Part shown: piece by piece, positions 21,546 through 34,325 of the stretch | Position numbering within the stretch: position 1 is the stretch's first letter | Layout of the letters: each line of letters opens with the position of its first letter | Source of the DNA: Chinchilla lanigera | Lineage: Eukaryota > Chordata > Mammalia > Rodentia > Chinchillidae | NCBI RefSeq assembly: GCF_000276665.1 | Contig: NW_004955472.1 | Location: 6,027,202-6,091,201, forward strand | Direction of reading: 5' to 3' | Length of the DNA stretch: 64,000 nucleotides | Made by a program: the position numbers and the translations under genes | The notes under the pieces: model-generated | Databases searched by the model: none | Told to the model about the DNA's origin: nothing | Seen by the model: the letters and a program-made list of their open reading frames with translations, nothing else

Positions 21546-23582
21546 AAAGATAACATGCAGGTGAAGAAAAGTGATATGTTCAGGTGCATTATACGTGTAC
21601 TACTGTCTTCTACCTGTATTTCACACCACCTCCTATAATCTTAATAACAATGCTGAGGAACAGTGATTTCTTTTCGGGAAACAAATTTAGACAACCAAAA
21701 TCTGTCTAGCACTAAAGCACCTGTCTCAGTTATTTAAATTCTTTCCTCTTCATTTTCTTGTTCCTCATTTTTTCACTTAAGAGGTAGATAATATATGGAT
21801 TAGTTACTATACTTTTCTATGTGTCTTTACTCGCCCTGTTTCGTATAAAGCATGAATTCAATGGGAGAACGTTTGCACTTATGCCTCTGTCTGGTCTGTA
21901 TTCACAAGCCTGTAACATTTGAAAACCAAGAGAAGGAAAGCATAGAAAGAAAGGGTAATATATTAATGGCAAATTGAATACAGATATAGCATCCCTGCTG
22001 GAACAGGTGCTGCACTAAATCATTGTAAAAATTTGCCCCTTTAACTTTTGGGTCCTAAGAGCCAGGACAGCTCTTATTACTGAGAATATAAAGTGAGTGT
22101 ACAAAAAGTAAAATGTCTCCTTCAAAAATTTAAATCCACTTTAAAAGAAACCATTAGTAAAACTAAACGAACATAAATGTTGAACAGTAAGTTGTGATAT
22201 GTGATATAAAAAAGAGGTGCTATAGAAGAAATATCTCTGCAGGTGCAGAAGGTGGTACAATTTGGATAGATAGTAAAGGAAACATTCTCTTTGGAGACGG
22301 CCTTTCAATTAAACCCCAAGGGGTGAGGATGAAACAGCCATATAAGGATAGACTCAGAATTGAAAAGGTCGCCTTATTTGCTGGGATGGTTAGAATATCA
22401 GAGGAATACGGGTCACTTAAGTTCTATCTTGGTTAAGCTGGAGCGAGTCTCCTGAGTTACTGCTAGAAAGGTGTTAAATAGCTCATGATATGTGATACTG
22501 TACAGATAGTTATGCACTGTAAAAGTAGACCTTGACCACACTGAAAGGTGAGTCCCTGTACAGGTGTTTGCTACTCAAAGCAGCATGTCCCTTGGACAGA
22601 TATTAAGCCTCCATGTTCCCATGACAATGGTAAAGAATTCTCAGCTTTTTCATTTTGACTACAAGGCTTATTCCCATCTATTTTAAGACTGAAGTTTTGT
22701 CTAGTCAGTACATGTGGGGTTTGCTGAAGTGGTAGGGTGGCTTTTTACTGCAGGCATTATTCTAAAGCCTAAATTTGGAACAATGTTGGTTAAATGCTGT
22801 TGTGGTATATTGTCACTGTAGATGCATCGAAGGCTTTGTGGGTTCCCAGGTTAAAGGTTGGCCACTGCAGAGGACCTTCTCATTTCACTGTGCTTTTAGG
22901 CCCCCTTGGCTTGCCCAGGGGTTGGATTCCGCCACACCACCATTTGCTCTGGACTCCAGGTCTCTGCTTGGTATGAGTACACTGCTTGGAAATGCAAGAA
23001 TTTAGTCAGTTTTACTGCAAAAATGTGAAAGAATTTTGTAGTTTTTAGCTGTTCTTGATGAGACCAGGTACCAGAGCTTCTGTGTGTGAAACTATTTTCT
23101 TCATCTTCTGTAGCTGATTTGAGGGCAACTGTCTTTATAAAAGTTCGGGGCCTTCCAAGACCACCATATCCAGAAAAGACACGAGGGGCAGAGTTTGATG
23201 GAAATCCTGAGAATGACTCCCAATTGAGTCATGGCAGCCCTGGATTTTTTGTTTGTTTTAAGCAATCATGGATCACAATGCTCAGCAAAGTGTCCACCAG
23301 CAGAGCTCACCCAAGCCTTGGGGGTGAGAGTTTTAGTTGGGACTTAATTACATAGACGTGGCTGACAGCCTGTGTGGCTGAACATCATTCTTTAGACCGT
23401 GTGGAGGTCAACCTGATTCCACCTGACTCGAAGCTCTCACTATCAATCACACAGTCTGGTGGGGCCCAAAGCACGTAGGTGGACAGCGGCTATCTTACCA
23501 GGACCGACGTCTCAGGGGCTCAGATATTATCTCTCAGGAGCTGAGAGGAATAGCAAGATCTGTGTTTCAGTAAGGTTGACTT
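21546..23582. other. Intergenic stretch with unclassified old repeat-like sequence
   Basis: No gene. The part at 22230-22420 (GGTGGTACAATTTGGATAGA, then GAGACGGCCTTTCAATTAAA) resembles an old mammalian repeat. The part at 23240-23570 looks LTR-like in composition but I cannot assign it. Open frames of 60-89 codons show no domains. Confidence 0.35.
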
Positions 23583-23800
23583 TTTTATTTTAATAGATCA
23601 ATACTAATTGTATAGATTTATGAGGTACATTAAGATGTGTTGATGTTTATAATATGGGATAATTCAGTCAAGCCAGTTAACAAATTTATCATCTCAAATA
23701 CTTATCTTTTTTGTGGTAAGAACATTTAAAATCTGTTAGCAATTTTGAAATACAGGACACATATGTTGAAAGTAAAGAAATGAAAAAAGAATATTCCAGG
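23583..23800 (-). mobile_element. Ancient L1 3'UTR fragment
   Basis: TTTTTTATTTTAATAGATCA, TTATGAGGTACATTAAGATG, TATCATCTCAAATACTTATC and TTTTGTGGTAAGAACATTTA follow the antisense of old mammalian L1 (L1M type) 3'UTRs. Confidence 0.7.
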
Positions 23801-23819
23801 TAAATGGTAATCAAAAAAG

Positions 23820-23965
23820 AGATAGAGTTGTTATGTTTAAAATCTTAAAATAGACTTGCAGTAAAAAACTTTAAAAAGACACAAAGAAGTTTACTATATT
23901 ATGACAAAGGGATCAATTCAAGAGAGATATGACAGTTTTAAATGTAACCCTACATTGGAGTACAA
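23820..23965 (+). mobile_element. L1 ORF2 endonuclease fragment
   Basis: AAAAAGACACAAAGAAGTTT, TATGACAAAGGGATCAATTC and GACAGTTTTAAATGTAACCC correspond to the ORF2 stretch encoding the KGSxxxEELTILNIY-like region, in plus orientation. It sits opposite in orientation to the 3'UTR fragment at 23583-23800. They may be one rearranged element or two separate fragments. Confidence 0.6.
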
Positions 23966-23974
23966 AAAAGATAG

Positions 23975-24640
23975 TTTCATCTGTTTTTTAAAGAAAATGA
24001 AAAATAATTTAAAAACATTAGAAATGATATAGAATTCAACAATGGTTGTTATATTGCGTATTGTTGTCTTCAAATTAGTTGTGCAGATTACCACATATAA
24101 GCATGCAAAACTGGTAAAAAAAATTAAAAAGAAGAAAAAAATCTTAAGCATTAACTGTTCCTTTCAATAGACCAGGAGAAGTCAGCAGTACATTTGTCCC
24201 AGCTATCCTGTTACATACATATATATTTTTCCCTTTCTTCTTTCTTTTTTTTCTCCTTTTGCTCATCCCAGTTTTTCTTTCCTTTGAGCAGTTTCTTTCC
24301 CTTTCACAGTAGCTATTGTACCTTTCAGATTCTATTTAGCCTTTCAGGTTCTTACACTAGGGAGATAATACGATGTTTACACCTACAGGTCTGATTTATT
24401 TCACTTATGAGTATGGTCTCTAGTTGCATCCATTCACCTATAAAAGCCTTAAGTTTATCTTTTTTTTTTTTTATAGCTGAGTAAGATTCCATTGGCATCT
24501 AAGATGAATACACACTTCTCAGATGAGGAAATATAAATGGCAAATAAATATATGAAAAAATGTTCAGCATCATTGGTCATTCAAGAAATACAAATTAAAG
24601 CAGCACAGATGATTTTGTTATTACAGAGGCCTGTTCCAAT
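23975..24640 (-). mobile_element. L1 3' end with internal inversion
   Basis: The part at 23975-24494 is an antisense 3'UTR (matching 53616-54043) running into antisense ORF2 tail (CTGATTTATTTCACTTATGA, TTATAGCTGAGTAAGATTCC). At about 24495 the orientation flips. The part at 24495-24640 is sense ORF2 sequence (GAATACACACTTCTCAGATG, GAAAAAATGTTCAGCATCAT) from about 0.5 kb further 5' in the element. This fits twin priming with roughly 0.3 kb lost at the join. I found no convincing TSD. Confidence 0.75.
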
Positions 24641-26059
24641 ATTTCATATACTTAAAATACTTTTTATTAGCAAAGCTATAACAGGTATCTAAAAATAATC
24701 TTGATAAAAGCAACAGTAGCTTAACATGTATTGGTAGACATTTCTCTTCCAAGCATGAAGAGCTTCCCTACTAATAGAAGTGTCTGTTTTACTTCACTGT
24801 AAACCAGTTGTTTTCCTCCTTTGATAAGAAGAACACTTCCCTGGGCAGAGCAGGTAGCTTGTGCAGAGGCTGGAGGCGAAAGTCTTTGATGTGCAGAGAG
24901 AAAGCCAGCATACTTAGGATGCCGTGCGCAGGACCAGAGTGGCCCCAGCACTGGCAGGGGTCAGGCCATGAAAGGATGCACTAAATTGCTTAGATTATAT
25001 TCAAAGTGTACTGTGGTTTGTTTGGAGTGTTTTATAAAGTGATCTTATCTGCATCTAAAATGATCCATGTGCTTCTTAAAAGATGAAATTTTCTATGCTG
25101 TGATCATTTGAATTTTTTACCATATTTTTCTGCCTTATTTTCCAACACTCTCTTTTTATTTTTGTACTGAATGGCTTCTTTGACCTAACAGGTTTCAGGG
25201 TTATTTTTTCCTCTTTACTCTCAAATGCTACTGGGTCTCTCACTAGTTAATAGTTGCCCATTTTGGAGACCGGCTCTGAGGCCTCCTGGGTAACACACAG
25301 AAGCTCCTGGTCTGCTTTTATAACGGGACCAGGTTTTCCCTTTGGTATCTCCTTGATTAGTAATTGTTAGTTGATAGCTCCTGAGTGGGAAGCTTCTTTC
25401 TGTTGCTGTCTGCTTTCAGTTGTCCCTTGAGTAGCCTATCCCTGTTCTGTTTTATGCCAGACAATTCATTTCTTTCTTCCTTCCAGAATTCACCCTTATA
25501 ATATGCCAAATCAAGTCCCCAACAGATGTCTCTCGTTTTCAGATGCTAGGCAAAGTATTTTGGCTAATCAGATTTTAGTGATCCGTGGGGACTAAAAGAT
25601 TTTTGTCTAATTTTTTTAAAGCTTCTGATCATAAATATGTTCTGTGAGAGAATCCAGACTAGTCATCAAGAAACAAATGCTACTTGAGAAACAAATCAAC
25701 AATCAAAAACTTGGGTTTAAAAGCCGCTGCTGAGACTGAAGAGTCAGAGCTTTCTCTGAATGAGCTGACTTGAGTATTTGTTGGGAGCTGGTGCTTCCAG
25801 GGAGCGCTGTTAGTACCTTAGCATGTCTGTTGGACGGAAAATCCAAGCACCTTCAGGAGAGAAGAAGAGATGCAGTGCAAAATGCATTTGGAAAGGGCCT
25901 GGTCCCCAAGTCAACGTGAAAGTGTTCGTGTTCATGCGTGTGTCATTGTTATCCACTGTAAGAGGTCAGCACTCATCAGCGATGATTTTCTTAGAGAACA
26001 TGGTTAAGGTCACTGAGACACCTAATTCTTAGAGATTTAAAGAACCCCCTTGGTATGTA
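24641..26059. other. Intergenic stretch, nothing recognised
   Basis: No gene or assignable repeat seen. Base composition is mixed, with some moderately GC-rich segments near 24840-24960. Confidence 0.4.
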
Positions 26060-26545
26060 CACGTTCATTAGCTTTCTATAATTTGTGTAATGAATTACGT
26101 GAAATTGTTGGGCTTAAAACAATTATTTTCTTATAATTCTTAAAATGTGAAATAAAAAATTGGCTTTCCTGAGCTAAAATCAAGTTGCCACCAGGGCTTA
26201 GAGTTCCTAAGAAACTCTGTGGGGAGAATCCATCTTGTTTCCTTTCTCGGTATCTAGCATTGCATTTCTCGGCTCTTGGCTCTTTTTCCTTCTTCAAAGC
26301 CAGGCCAGTAACATTCTACTTCCCTCAAATATTGCAGCCTTCCTTGGTAGGCAGATCTTTCTCTGTCTCCATCTCTTAAAGACTTTGTAATTGCATCTAG
26401 TGCCCAGTTGGATGGTCCAAAATGTTTCCATCTCAAGATCCTTAACCTAATCACATTTGGAAAGTCCCATTTGTCATCAAAGGTTCACAGATTCTAATGT
26501 TCAAGACTTGGATCTCTTTATGTGCCCACTATTTAGCCTGCCATA
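26060..26545 (-). mobile_element. MLT1-type MaLR LTR, antisense
   Basis: In order: GGGCTTAAAACAATTATTTT, GAGCTAAAATCAAGTTGCC, GGGGAGAATCCATCTTGTTT, CCTTCTTCAAAGCCAGGCCA, TCTCAAGATCCTTAACCTAA, TCACATTTGGAAAGTCCCAT. This follows the reverse complement of an MLT1 LTR nearly end to end. It is non-coding and ancient. Confidence 0.75.
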
Positions 26546-28994
26546 GCCTATAAATAGCTTAGAGTCTTTGCCTTGTTTGTGTCACAGGTAGTGCTAATTA
26601 AGAGACTATATGAAGGTTTATAGAGTTTGCACACCTATAGTGACAGATGTTCATTCACTCATTCATTCATGGATTAATTCTTGATTCCATTTAATGTTTT
26701 AACCTCTGCTATTACTTTGGTAATAAATAACAGGTATGATCTTAATTTAGCTATGTTGTACAATAAGGTCATTTAGCCGCTTCCTTAATTACTGTATTTA
26801 ACAACTGCCTTTACTGAGCAGTGGGCTTCCACCGAGCTGGAACACATTGAATTTATTCGATCTCACCATCCAAAGGTTTGCCTCAGTCATAAACTAAATC
26901 CAGCCTTTTGCGAAGAAAGTAAACTTTGCTGAATTTACCACTGAATGCAGAAACCATGACATGCTATCTATTATGATTCTAAGTGACAGAAAACACAGTT
27001 TATGTTATAGTACTTTGAACAAAACAAAATAGGGGGTGGCTTGTACCTACCTGCTTGATAATTAAAATGTCTGTTGTAGGACGGAAAGCAGGAAGCAGAT
27101 GGAATGGACTCATTCTCATTGGGCACCTTGAGAAATATTTATGGTAGGGAATGTGTGGACAGGTGTGGATAGGAAATAGGGGAAATGTTACTTATTCCAA
27201 GAGGGTGGTGGGAGAGACAGACAGACAGACAGTTATAGGCCTCGCACCTGAAGACTGACCCTTATAGAGAAAACCACTCGGCAGGAACTGAGATTCTAGT
27301 GAAGGTGAGCAGCGGGCCTGTCTCAGCATTTCAGGGAGGAAGCCAGACGGACTCAATAGTGCCTTTTCTCCCTCTGTCCTGTCTCCCTTGGTGTTCCCGG
27401 TTGGTCGAAACCAATCTGAAGCCAGAGGTAAGAAAGCTCCTTCATCCTGTTTTTAATGGATCAGTCCCTTAGTCCAGAGCCTGAGCAAGACAACAGAGAT
27501 GGAGGAGTGGCTGTGGAGGTGCAAATGGACGGTGCTGACTATCTGAAGGCTCCATGGAATTTAGGCTCTCCAGGTTCGCTTCTCTGTTTCTCTTCCTCTT
27601 TTCCTCCCCTTTCTCTCTGCTCCCTGCCAGGTCTCAGACAGACTCTCCTACACTTCGTGCTACCAAGATAGTTGTAGCAGGTCTCACCTCAATTCTAGGG
27701 ATCAGGAAAAGCACACATGTTTTTCTTTGATCCAAAAGTTTTAGTTTAATGGGACAGCTACTTATCTGTCCCTCCATGATTGTGTCTCAAGGCTTCGTTC
27801 CCTAACTGGGGGTGACAGACCCCTCCCAGCCTCCAAGGTGGGTGTAGAATCAGGTCAATGCGGTTATGTGACATGAGAGAGGGAAATGGAAGGATTTGCA
27901 AGTGATGAGCCCATCTGTGTAGGTGAAATGTGAATGGATGATAATGGTCAGAGTCATTTTTCTCAATGTTTAGAAATATTTATATCAGAAACTACTTATT
28001 AAAGAATTGACTTTAATTTTATTTGACATCTTGTTTCTTACTATGACAAATATCAACTACCAGTTTTAGGTAGAAGATAAAGCTGTCTTTCACTTTTTGC
28101 TATTTCCACATGTTCTAGAAGAGTGATTTAGTTTGATACTATATTTTGATTACAATGTTGTTTAAACCTTTTTCAGTAAATATTTAATACTGAATGAAAT
28201 ATATATATTTTGTACAGTTCTACATTTTTTCATATAATGTTCACTTATAATCTTCACGATCATCATTTGATGGTGATTTATCTCTACAGATTTGAAAAAT
28301 AATTAGTAAAATGAGGCTATGGAACTTGCTATCAACTTTTAAGTGCTTATTATAGCTAAATATATATATATAGGAATAAATTAAAGAATTAGGTAGATTT
28401 TACTGTATGTGTATATGTTTGTATGTGTGTGTATATTTTACTTAGCAAAGATGACTTACTTAAACGTTTATCATTTCATCAGGGCTACACTTATTTTTCT
28501 GAAGTATCTTCCCTGCTGACCCATTTTTACATATGAAAAGCCCGTGGCTTCTTTCATCAGAATTTCTTAGAGGCTAGTTTGAGGGTGTGTACGTTTGAGT
28601 AAAGTGAAAAAGCATTAACTAGGAAGGGATAATCATATTTCCCAACCATCAAATTTTTATTGGCCAATTTATTCGTTTGGTTCTTTCATAATAAAAATGA
28701 AGTACTCACGTATTACTGAGTACAGGAAGCAGGGGTTTTTATGGAAGAAGTCTGTGAGAAGTGGGAACAAGGTATTTTCCTGTTTCATAGAGGAAATCAT
28801 CGTATTAAGAGCAAAACTGAACTTCTTTACTTAAAATCACATTAGACATATTGTATTAATCCTTTGTAAAAGTGCAACTGTGCTCTGAAATATAATTTTT
28901 ATTGATAGCAAGTTTTATAAGGTGCTGTAAAGAAAGATGTTCTAATCTCTAAAAAGAGTTCTCTTCAACTTTGCCTATGTTGAGTTGCCTTAAA
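26546..28994. other. Intergenic stretch, no gene
   Basis: About 2.4 kb without recognisable coding or mobile sequence. It includes an (ACAG)n tract at 27214-27232 and short TA runs near 28200 and 28360. Confidence 0.4.
27214..27232. repeat. (ACAG)n microsatellite, short
   Basis: About four to five tandem ACAG units. Confidence 0.85.
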
Positions 28995-29300
28995 ATATCC
29001 ATGCCCTGAGCAATTCCATTTCTGAAAATTTATTTTAAAACAGAAACATCTTAAATTGATTATATGTATATATTTATATTTATAGAATGATTGTTACTAT
29101 AATGATCTTTAAAGTAAGAAATATTTAAATAGATTTTCAAAAAAGAACTGTTAATACCATGAATTATATTGCAATGCTTTATTATCATAGCATTTTTACT
29201 AATCTCATTTTAGCATGGAAATATATTCTTGTATAAATTAAATAAGAAATACATGATGAAAGTTGCATTATAATCTGACTACACTTATATAAAGCATATT
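28995..29300 (+). mobile_element. Possible ancient L1 remnant
   Basis: GAGCAATTCCATTTCTGAAA then ATTTATTTTAAAACAGAAAC resembles old L1M tails in plus orientation, as does 20020-20150. It is too eroded for certainty. Confidence 0.3.
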
Positions 29301-30458
29301 TTTAGCAAGAGAATCTGAAATCATGTAATATATAATGTTAGCAGTGGTGTGTTGGCACGCCAGAACTGTGGATTTTGTCTCTTTATGTCTTCATTTTTTG
29401 AACTACCTGCAATTTGCTTACATTGATTAAAAAATATAAAACAGCAATACACTGAACAAATAACCTTCTTTGTTCTTTTATGTTCATATAATCTTTTCCA
29501 GTATATTGCTGAACAAAATAATTCCTAAGCCCTCTCAGATGTGTGTATGTTGTCCAGAAGTGATCTCTGATTATAGTCCTTTTGCACATAGGATTCTCGG
29601 GCCTGGCTACTTTAAGGCTGACTGCAGCCCCTTTTGAGCTACTGATCCAGGGCTTCATCGTAAAGTGGTATTTCTCATTCACAGTAATTTGCAGTAGATT
29701 GCGTGCTGTGTTCCAGTATATGCTGCTTTTTAGAACAGGTGTTAGTGGAAAGAGATTTTATAAGGATGGTCCTTGGGATTGCCACGTAGGCTACCGATTA
29801 CTGAGGCAGAAAATGTAGTCAGTAGTAAGAAATGTGTCCCATAATGGTCATCATCACTGTCATACAGGTTCACGGTTGAACCCTCAAGCATGACTTATGA
29901 TAGGTTAAATGGAAGTAAACTCATTAGGCACATCAGCTCCACTTCATTAGGACAGGAAGCAGTTCAGCCAGTGCGCTGGCATCGCTGGCCCGCGCTGTGG
30001 CTCGTATTTTCTGAGTTGTAGAAAAATAAACACCCGCCAGTGCTTGAATTAAATGTTGGGTAAACAAGGCAAAATGTCTTTATTAAGATACTTGCTGAGT
30101 AATTCTTACCCATTTTTCACAGACTGCAGCTGGGCGCTCTGTGTTGGAGCAGACTGGGATGCACCGTGCACGTCAGATGATTTTGCACGAATGTTTTAGG
30201 CATGTTTTCTCCTCAGCTTAATCCCCTCCTGGATTCCGCCATAATGCTAGCTACCAGGACTTTGGCTTATGTGTTTATTTTTAAAATTTGATATTCGGTA
30301 GTGTCATTGTTATTTACATCCTAACCTTTTGCTCATATTGCTTTACTTAAATGATAGCAATATAAACAGAGCTGAGAGAGAGGAGAAACTGTGCAAAAGC
30401 AGGGGAAAAAGTGATCTGAAATGTTACTTTTCATATGTGAATGTATATTTCGGGTGTA
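29301..30458. other. Intergenic stretch, no gene
   Basis: No gene or clear repeat. A few CpGs cluster at 29965-30005 (CAGTGCGCTGGCATCGCTGG). Confidence 0.4.
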
Positions 30459-30537
30459 TTTTTTTTTTGGTACCAGGAATCAAAGTCAGGACCTTGCACT
30501 TGCCAGGCTTATGCCGCTGAGCTATATCTCGGACCCT
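30459..30537 (-). mobile_element. ID SINE
   Basis: Minus strand: T-run, GGTACCAGGAATCAAAGTCA, GACCTTGCACTTGCCAGGCT, CGCTGAGCTATATCTCGGAC. The middle is shortened (part of GGCAGGCGCT missing) and no clear TSD is visible, so it is older than the copy at 20641. Confidence 0.88.
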
Positions 30538-31324
30538 CAAGTGTACTGACTCTGATTCTTGTAATTTATGGACATTTTAGTCCAACTTTTGACACAACAT
30601 CTACAAACAGATGTAGAATTTTATAAGTCCATGTACATATTTCTTCATATAATTTTTTCCTTTAATTCTTACAAAAATATAGTCATTGGCTATTTGTTTT
30701 CAACACATTTTCATTTAATAATTAAGGAGTCTTTAAAGACTGAGTACTAGAGTGAATCTGAGCAGTCGTGAGAATGAATCTTACATGAAGTGCAGGGTTC
30801 CTCTCCTGATAGTCTCCACAAGTGCTGATTAAACATTTGCTTTCATATTTCAGACGACGGCAAAATACTCCCTTAGGTGATGGGCATTAGCCCGTGACTG
30901 TGTTTTACAAAAAGGATAACACTGTCTCTTACATACTGAGGTAATGATCTGACTGTATACATCGCCACTAAAACACACACATTTCTTTCATGCCATCCTT
31001 TCAAGTATCCTAACAGACAGTGTGCTTTCCAAACCTTTTCCTAAGCTAAACACTTCTCTTTCCCATCCCTAGTTGGGACCCCAATATGTGACAGGTTTCT
31101 GGTTCTTCAGGGCTGTATTTTGAATAGATTCATCATGATTGCCAGTAAATTTCTGAATAGTTGAGCATAGATACAAATATAGGTTTTCCAGAAGAGGCCT
31201 CTCTCGGGTACACAGGTTAAGTGATTATTATATGGTGGCTTTTTGGCCTACAATACCCCTTTCTCACACCTTCATTCTGTGTGGTTTTGGTGGCTACATT
31301 GTATCCTCACCAAAGACTTCTGGG
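30538..31324. other. Intergenic stretch, nothing recognised
   Basis: AT-rich with no supported feature. Confidence 0.4.
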
Positions 31325-31515
31325 AGGATGGGGAGACAGGAGATTGAACCCAGGGCCTTTGCATTGAGCTACATCCCCAGTTCTTTGTTTCTTAAATTTT
31401 GACACAACGTCTCGCTAAGTCACTAAATTGCTCAAGCTAGGCTCAAACTTTGTATGCTCCTTCCTCAGCCTTCCGGAGTGCTGAGATTACAGTCTTAAAC
31501 TATCATACTTGGCTT
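31325..31515 (-). mobile_element. B4-like SINE
   Basis: An ID-like part (GATTGAACCCAGGGCCTTTG, CATTGAGCTACATCCCCAG) is joined to a B1-like part (TTTTGACACAACGTCTCGCT, CTTCCTCAGCCTTCCGGAGT, GAGATTACAG), all on the minus strand. Confidence 0.82.
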
Positions 31516-33393
31516 AGATTATGCCATTATGATTATAATGAGAGGGTTTTTTTATTACACAGTTGCTGGTAGGCATGCTCAAATTGCATTCAACTTCTAT
31601 ATATAGTATCTAAAATTACAATGACATACACACTACAGGTATTTATTTTTCTCCTAAGCAACAGAAGACTGGAATTAGGGTTTTTGTGCTAGTATATCAT
31701 ATTGACTGTCCCTATGACTTTATTAAAGGTGTAGTCTCCTAACTTTATGTTCTATAATGCAGGGATTGTATTTCCTGAAATTTTTAGCCAATAATTTCAG
31801 TCTATTTCTCATAAATTACTCTATGTGCAAGGGAGTCTAGAAAAACTACTTTCTTGCTGAATTTGCCAGAGATCTGATATTAAGGTAAAAATGGAGAATG
31901 GATATTGTATGGGCCACTAGCAATCTATATCCCTGTAAATATGCCTTGCATCTACCAAATTTTCTACTTTACTCTAGATCTTGGACTTCGCATTAATATC
32001 TATTCAGTGTTATTGCATAATTTCAGCTCATAGAATAATTCTGCACTTTAATGGAAACACCTTTTGTATGCGTTGACCTTTCTGACTTTCTGTCATTTAA
32101 AAACTTAATGAGCAAGGTATCTCATGTGTTGCTCGTCTATAATTTAATGTAAAGCAAAAGCTATCATAAAAAAAACAAAAAGAAAAGGTTAATCACTGCT
32201 TCTTTCCATATCTGACATAACGGGAAGATTTACATGGCTGTTTTGTTTTCTTAAAAAAAAGACTGTCATATTACTTGGAAAATAATCTCAACGATAGGTC
32301 CCTGTAACCTATTTTATGTAAGAAAATTTTAACTTTTTGGAATTTGTCACTTTTGCCTTTGTATTTTTTCTGTTCCTTTTAATATAAAAAAACCTTCACA
32401 TGATGAGTAGAGAAGCTAGAATTGAGAGACAACTAGGAATATGAGAAGGGAGGAAGCAGACCTCTGAAAACATTGGGTTGCTGAAGCAGACAAACAGTGC
32501 AGAACTCTGCATAGCTGGACACCTGAGGGAGTTTTAGAATCAGAATGTTTCATATCTAACTGGTAGTTACTTTCTGATTTTCCCCTTCCATTAGCTTCAT
32601 TTAGGGTCTGAAACATGTAGCCGTCATCTATTTTGGACTCAGTTCTTCACTAGAGCCATGCTTCAAGAGAAATTCACCACTACAGGTGGTAGAATGGGAA
32701 GTGATGAATGGAACCCCATGCAGTAGCCAGTGTGAAAGTAAATATTTAATACACAGCGGCACCTTGTTTTCCAGAATCCTAAATGTATTGAGAAGAACTG
32801 TGGGATTCTCCCAGCATTGGCAGAGGTAGTCTTGATATATTTCATTTAGAGATTTTTGGAGAAGATGACCCTCAAAGGGTGGGAGGCCCGGAGTTGGTCA
32901 GAGAGCACATCCGTTAAAATAGGAACCAGCACGAGCCAGACACCTGTGACAGTGTATTAGAAACTCCATAGGGGATCCTGCAACATCACCAGAAACTTTC
33001 AGATTTTATGGCAGCCGTGTGTAACACGACTAGCTTACTGATACCGCCTTCTTTCTGCTATTTCCTGTGTTAGCACCTAAACAATAGAAGGTAGGGAGAA
33101 TAATTACCTTTGGGGATAATACTCATCTTTGTAACCTACTTTCTTGTACACTATAGGCATTCAATTGGAATTTCTTTAATGAATGTTTCACACAATTGTG
33201 ATTTCCAAAGAGACTGAGTGTATCTTCAGTATCTAATATTCTTTATAAACTCTTACAGCAAGAATACCCCAACCCCTCAGTTTCAATATTATTGAAGTGA
33301 CCTTTACTTTAAATTAAATGAAGGCCAACAGAGAAGTAGTTGGAAGACCACATATGTAAATACTGTGATATTTTAAGGGTTTTAATCACTAGA
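31516..33393. other. Intergenic stretch, no gene
   Basis: No coding or mobile sequence I can support across about 1.9 kb of mostly AT-rich DNA. Confidence 0.4.
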
Positions 33394-33604
33394 CAGTTAT
33401 TCTCAAGATGTGGTCCTTGGCCTGACAACATCACTTGGAAACTTACTAGAGTGCAGATTTTCTAGCTATCCCTCAGACCTGCTGATTTAGAAATTCTGTG
33501 GTGACTGTGAAATTTGTGTGCTTTAACAAAAAACAAAAGATCGAACACAACTGAAAACAAACTACCAGTGTTTTCAAGTTCCTGCTCAAGTTCGGGAACC
33601 CATG
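33394..33604 (+). mobile_element. MER5A-like hAT-Charlie DNA transposon remnant
   Basis: Start CAGTTATTCTCAAGATGTGG, middle AACATCACTTGGAAACTTAC and CTCAGACCTGCTGATTTAGA, then GTGTGCTTTAACAA and end TTCGGGAACCCATG follow MER5A in order. The terminal inverted repeats are eroded but alignable. It is slightly longer than the usual ~189 bp and is non-autonomous. Confidence 0.87.
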
Positions 33605-34199
33605 CATTGAGTAATTTCCTGGAAAGGAGACACTGAGCAAATGTCTTCACAATAGGAGGAAGAAAGAAAGACTCACTAACTGCTTCCTATGTGTCAGGCA
33701 CTGTGCCAGAGCTCTCCGTATCCTACATGTCTGCGACTGGATTGGAATCCGTTATATCACTGTGTAATCATGTTTGTTGAAGGCTCGTATTGTCCTGGAG
33801 ACTTCTCTTTTGGTTGGGTGGTTGCTTTTTTGCCTGAGACAGTGGTCTGAATACCTTAAAATGATACGCTTCTTCATGTAGTTTTATCATCACCTGATAC
33901 TAATCATTAACCAGCTTGGTTTTATAGCTCTCATCCCAGCTTGTAAGTCCATAACATTACTTTAATTCACAAAGTGTTTTTACCAAAAACCATATTAATA
34001 TTGCCTTGTCATCACTTACCTAAATTATTTCACCCACCGTTTAGAAGATGTAGTGGTTTTTTATTTTATCCTATATATTTATACTATTTGCTTGTATGAC
34101 CAAATATATGATTTAAACCTATATGTTTATAAAGATTGAAGATATTGAATTACAGCTAGTGGTTTTCTGTCTTCTTACTGAGGTAAGTCCAAAGAATCC
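33605..34199. other. Intergenic stretch, nothing recognised
   Basis: AT-rich. CTATGTGTCAGGCACTGTGC at 33688 resembles part of an old mammalian repeat but is isolated. Confidence 0.35.
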
Positions 34200-34325
34200 T
34201 TGTTTTTTTTTATTTTAGACAGTGTCTTGCTAATGTGCCCAAGTAGACTAGAACTTGGTACCCTTTGGCCTCCCAGACTTTTGGGATTAAAGGCCTGTAC
34301 TGTATTACAGGCATGTGCCACCACA
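34200..34325 (-). mobile_element. B1 SINE, old
   Basis: Minus strand: T-run, TTTTAGACAGTGTCTTGCTA, ACCCTTTGGCCTCCCAGACT, GGATTAAAGG and ACAGGCATGTGCCACCACA. The internal part is shortened. Confidence 0.8.
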
